A stretch of 64,000 nucleotides of DNA from Thermogutta terrifontis (GTDB lineage Bacteria; Planctomycetota; Planctomycetia; Pirellulales; Thermoguttaceae), in NCBI RefSeq assembly GCF_002277955.1, contig NZ_CP018477.1, positions 682,001 to 746,000 on the forward strand, in the 5' to 3' direction. The stretch's first letter is position 1; each line of letters begins with the position of its first letter. The translations under genes were made by a program, and so were the position numbers. Below the pieces are notes generated by a model. It saw nothing but the letters and a program-made list of their open reading frames with translations, did not search any database and was not told the origin of the DNA. Of the stretch, positions 63,064 to 64,000 are shown one piece after another.

Positions 63064-63582
63064 GTGAACGACAAGCAGACGCCGACCGAGGTCCCGTGCG
63101 AGACGGGGCGTCAGATTCTGAGCGAGGGTCTCCGCGACAGGATTCGTGCGTATTTGCCGCGGTATCCGTCGCCGCGGGCGGTCGTGCTGCCGGCGCTTCA
63201 CCTCATTCAGCAGGAGTTGGGCTACGTACCTCCCCAGGCGGTGCGCGAGCTGGCTGCCCTGCTGGGAATTCCTGCCCCGGAAATTCAGGATACCCTGACG
63301 TTTTACGGATTTTTCAAGCAGCACAAGCCGCTGGGCAAGTATCGCGTGTGGGTGTGCCGATCGCTGAGTTGCGCCATCTGCGGGGGAGAAGATCTGCTCG
63401 GTTATCTTCAGGAAAAATGGCAGATCGAGCCCGGTGACACGACGGCCGACGGGCGGTTCACTCTCGAGGCGGCCGAGTGTCTTGGGGCGTGTGAGATGGC
63501 CCCGGCCGTGCTGATCAACGAGACCATTCATGCCCGCGTCACCCGAGAGAAGCTGGACGAAATCCTGGATCAGTTGCCCTGA
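63064..63582 (+). CDS. nuoE: NADH-quinone oxidoreductase subunit E (N1a 2Fe-2S)
   Basis: 172 residues from GTG 63064, chosen because AGGAG lies 6 nt before it; an ATG at 63028 with a weaker site would add 12 residues. The 24-kDa subunit pattern is visible: ALHLIQQELGYVPPQAVRELAALL, TFYGFFKQHKPLGKY and two pairs of cysteines for the 2Fe-2S centre (CRSLSC; ECLGAC). It is part of the NADH-dehydrogenase module with NuoF and NuoG. Confidence 0.94.
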   Translation: MNDKQTPTEVPCETGRQILSEGLRDRIRAYLPRYPSPRAVVLPALHLIQQELGYVPPQAVRELAALLGIPAPEIQDTLTFYGFFKQHKPLGKYRVWVCRSLSCAICGGEDLLGYLQEKWQIEPGDTTADGRFTLEAAECLGACEMAPAVLINETIHARVTREKLDEILDQLP

Positions 63583-63605
63583 ATACTTCCCACACAGAGA
63601 GTGCC

Positions 63606-64000
63606 ATGGAGAGTTTTGAACCGGTGCTGTTAGCGAACATCCAGCGACCTGACAGTCATACCCTGGCCGTCTACGAAGCCACGGGAGGGTACCAAACGCT
63701 GCGCCGGGCACTCCGGGAACTTTCACCCGCTCAGGTTGTGGACGAGGTTCGACGAAGCGGTTTACGGGGTCGTGGGGGGGCAGGTTTTCCCACGGGCCTG
63801 AAATGGTCGTTTCTTCCGGCGGACCATCCGGGACCGATCTATTTATGCGTCAATGCGGACGAAAGTGAGCCGGGCACGTTTTGCAACCGTGTCCTCATGG
63901 AGTTGGATCCTCATCAGGTACTGGAGGGAACGATCCTCAGCGCGTATGCGACACGCGCGACAACGGCTTACATCTATCTCCGCTATGAATACCCGCTGGC
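63606..64000 (+). CDS. nuoF: NADH-quinone oxidoreductase subunit F, 5' part only
   Basis: The frame is open from ATG 63606 to the right edge (131 codons). The FMN/NADH-binding start of the 51-kDa subunit is visible: SGLRGRGGAGFPTGLKW and VNADESEPGTF. NuoF takes hydride from NADH to FMN. The rest of the gene and any following nuo genes are outside the window. Start has a weak GAGAG upstream. Confidence 0.95.
   Translation, partial: MESFEPVLLANIQRPDSHTLAVYEATGGYQTLRRALRELSPAQVVDEVRRSGLRGRGGAGFPTGLKWSFLPADHPGPIYLCVNADESEPGTFCNRVLMELDPHQVLEGTILSAYATRATTAYIYLRYEYPL

Overview
The window reads as chromosomal DNA of a planctomycete, probably Pirellulales-like and moderately GC-rich. The pointers are a surface protein with the N-terminal planctomycete signature EPRTLLS, a secreted protein ending in a PEP-CTERM anchor, a formylglycine sulfatase, a lone futalosine-pathway gene (mqnD), FHA/cyclase and Ser/Thr-kinase signalling genes, and many large multi-domain proteins. 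No phage, plasmid, CRISPR array, rRNA operon or intact insertion sequence is visible. The genus assignment is inference.

Layout. 1-1.4 kb: 3' truncated rsmG plus an upstream-coupled flavoprotein gene (minus). 1.7-6.1 kb: a transmembrane Ser/Thr kinase followed by an FHA-GAF-cyclase protein (plus), a likely signalling pair. 6.2-8.0 kb: a tiny basic protein and an unrecognised HTH-like protein (minus). 8.6-16.4 kb: secreted beta-helix protein, two tandem paralogous GNAT-like proteins, and a Tex protein with a long low-complexity insert (plus). 16.4-17.9 kb: a CDF metal exporter with an enlarged C-terminus (minus). 18.5-19.6 kb: a URO-D/corrinoid-methyltransferase-like protein. 19.8-23.4 kb: HtrA protease and a double-DTGA, PEP-CTERM protein (minus). 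24.0-27.0 kb: the complete EF-P beta-lysylation set (epmA, efp, divergent epmB). 27.8-29.4 kb: PHP-type phosphatase and a HEATH-type peptidase-like protein. 30-34.6 kb: sulfatase, XerC/D recombinase, small protein, lipoprotein (minus). 34.9-39.2 kb: fliD, fliS, mqnD (plus). 39.5-49.0 kb (minus): cold-shock protein, TPR protein, SdrD-B surface protein, WD40 protein, Nudix hydrolase, B12-binding radical SAM protein. 49.6-53.6 kb: large hybrid histidine kinase (minus). 54.0-56.8 kb: CopA-type P1B ATPase and tRNA-His. 58.1-64 kb: fumC, then nuoABCDEF of respiratory complex I, cut by the right edge.

Between genes lies a dispersed, modular family of short palindromes in nine clusters. The hairpin stems vary in compensated pairs around a fixed pentaloop, so structure rather than sequence seems conserved. 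The other standout is the leader of the cold-shock gene: the Shine-Dalgarno sequence is perfectly complementary to an upstream segment, and two further inverted repeats cross it, suggesting alternative folds. A third item is the FHA-cyclase, in which the two purine-specifying residues of class III cyclases appear charge-swapped.
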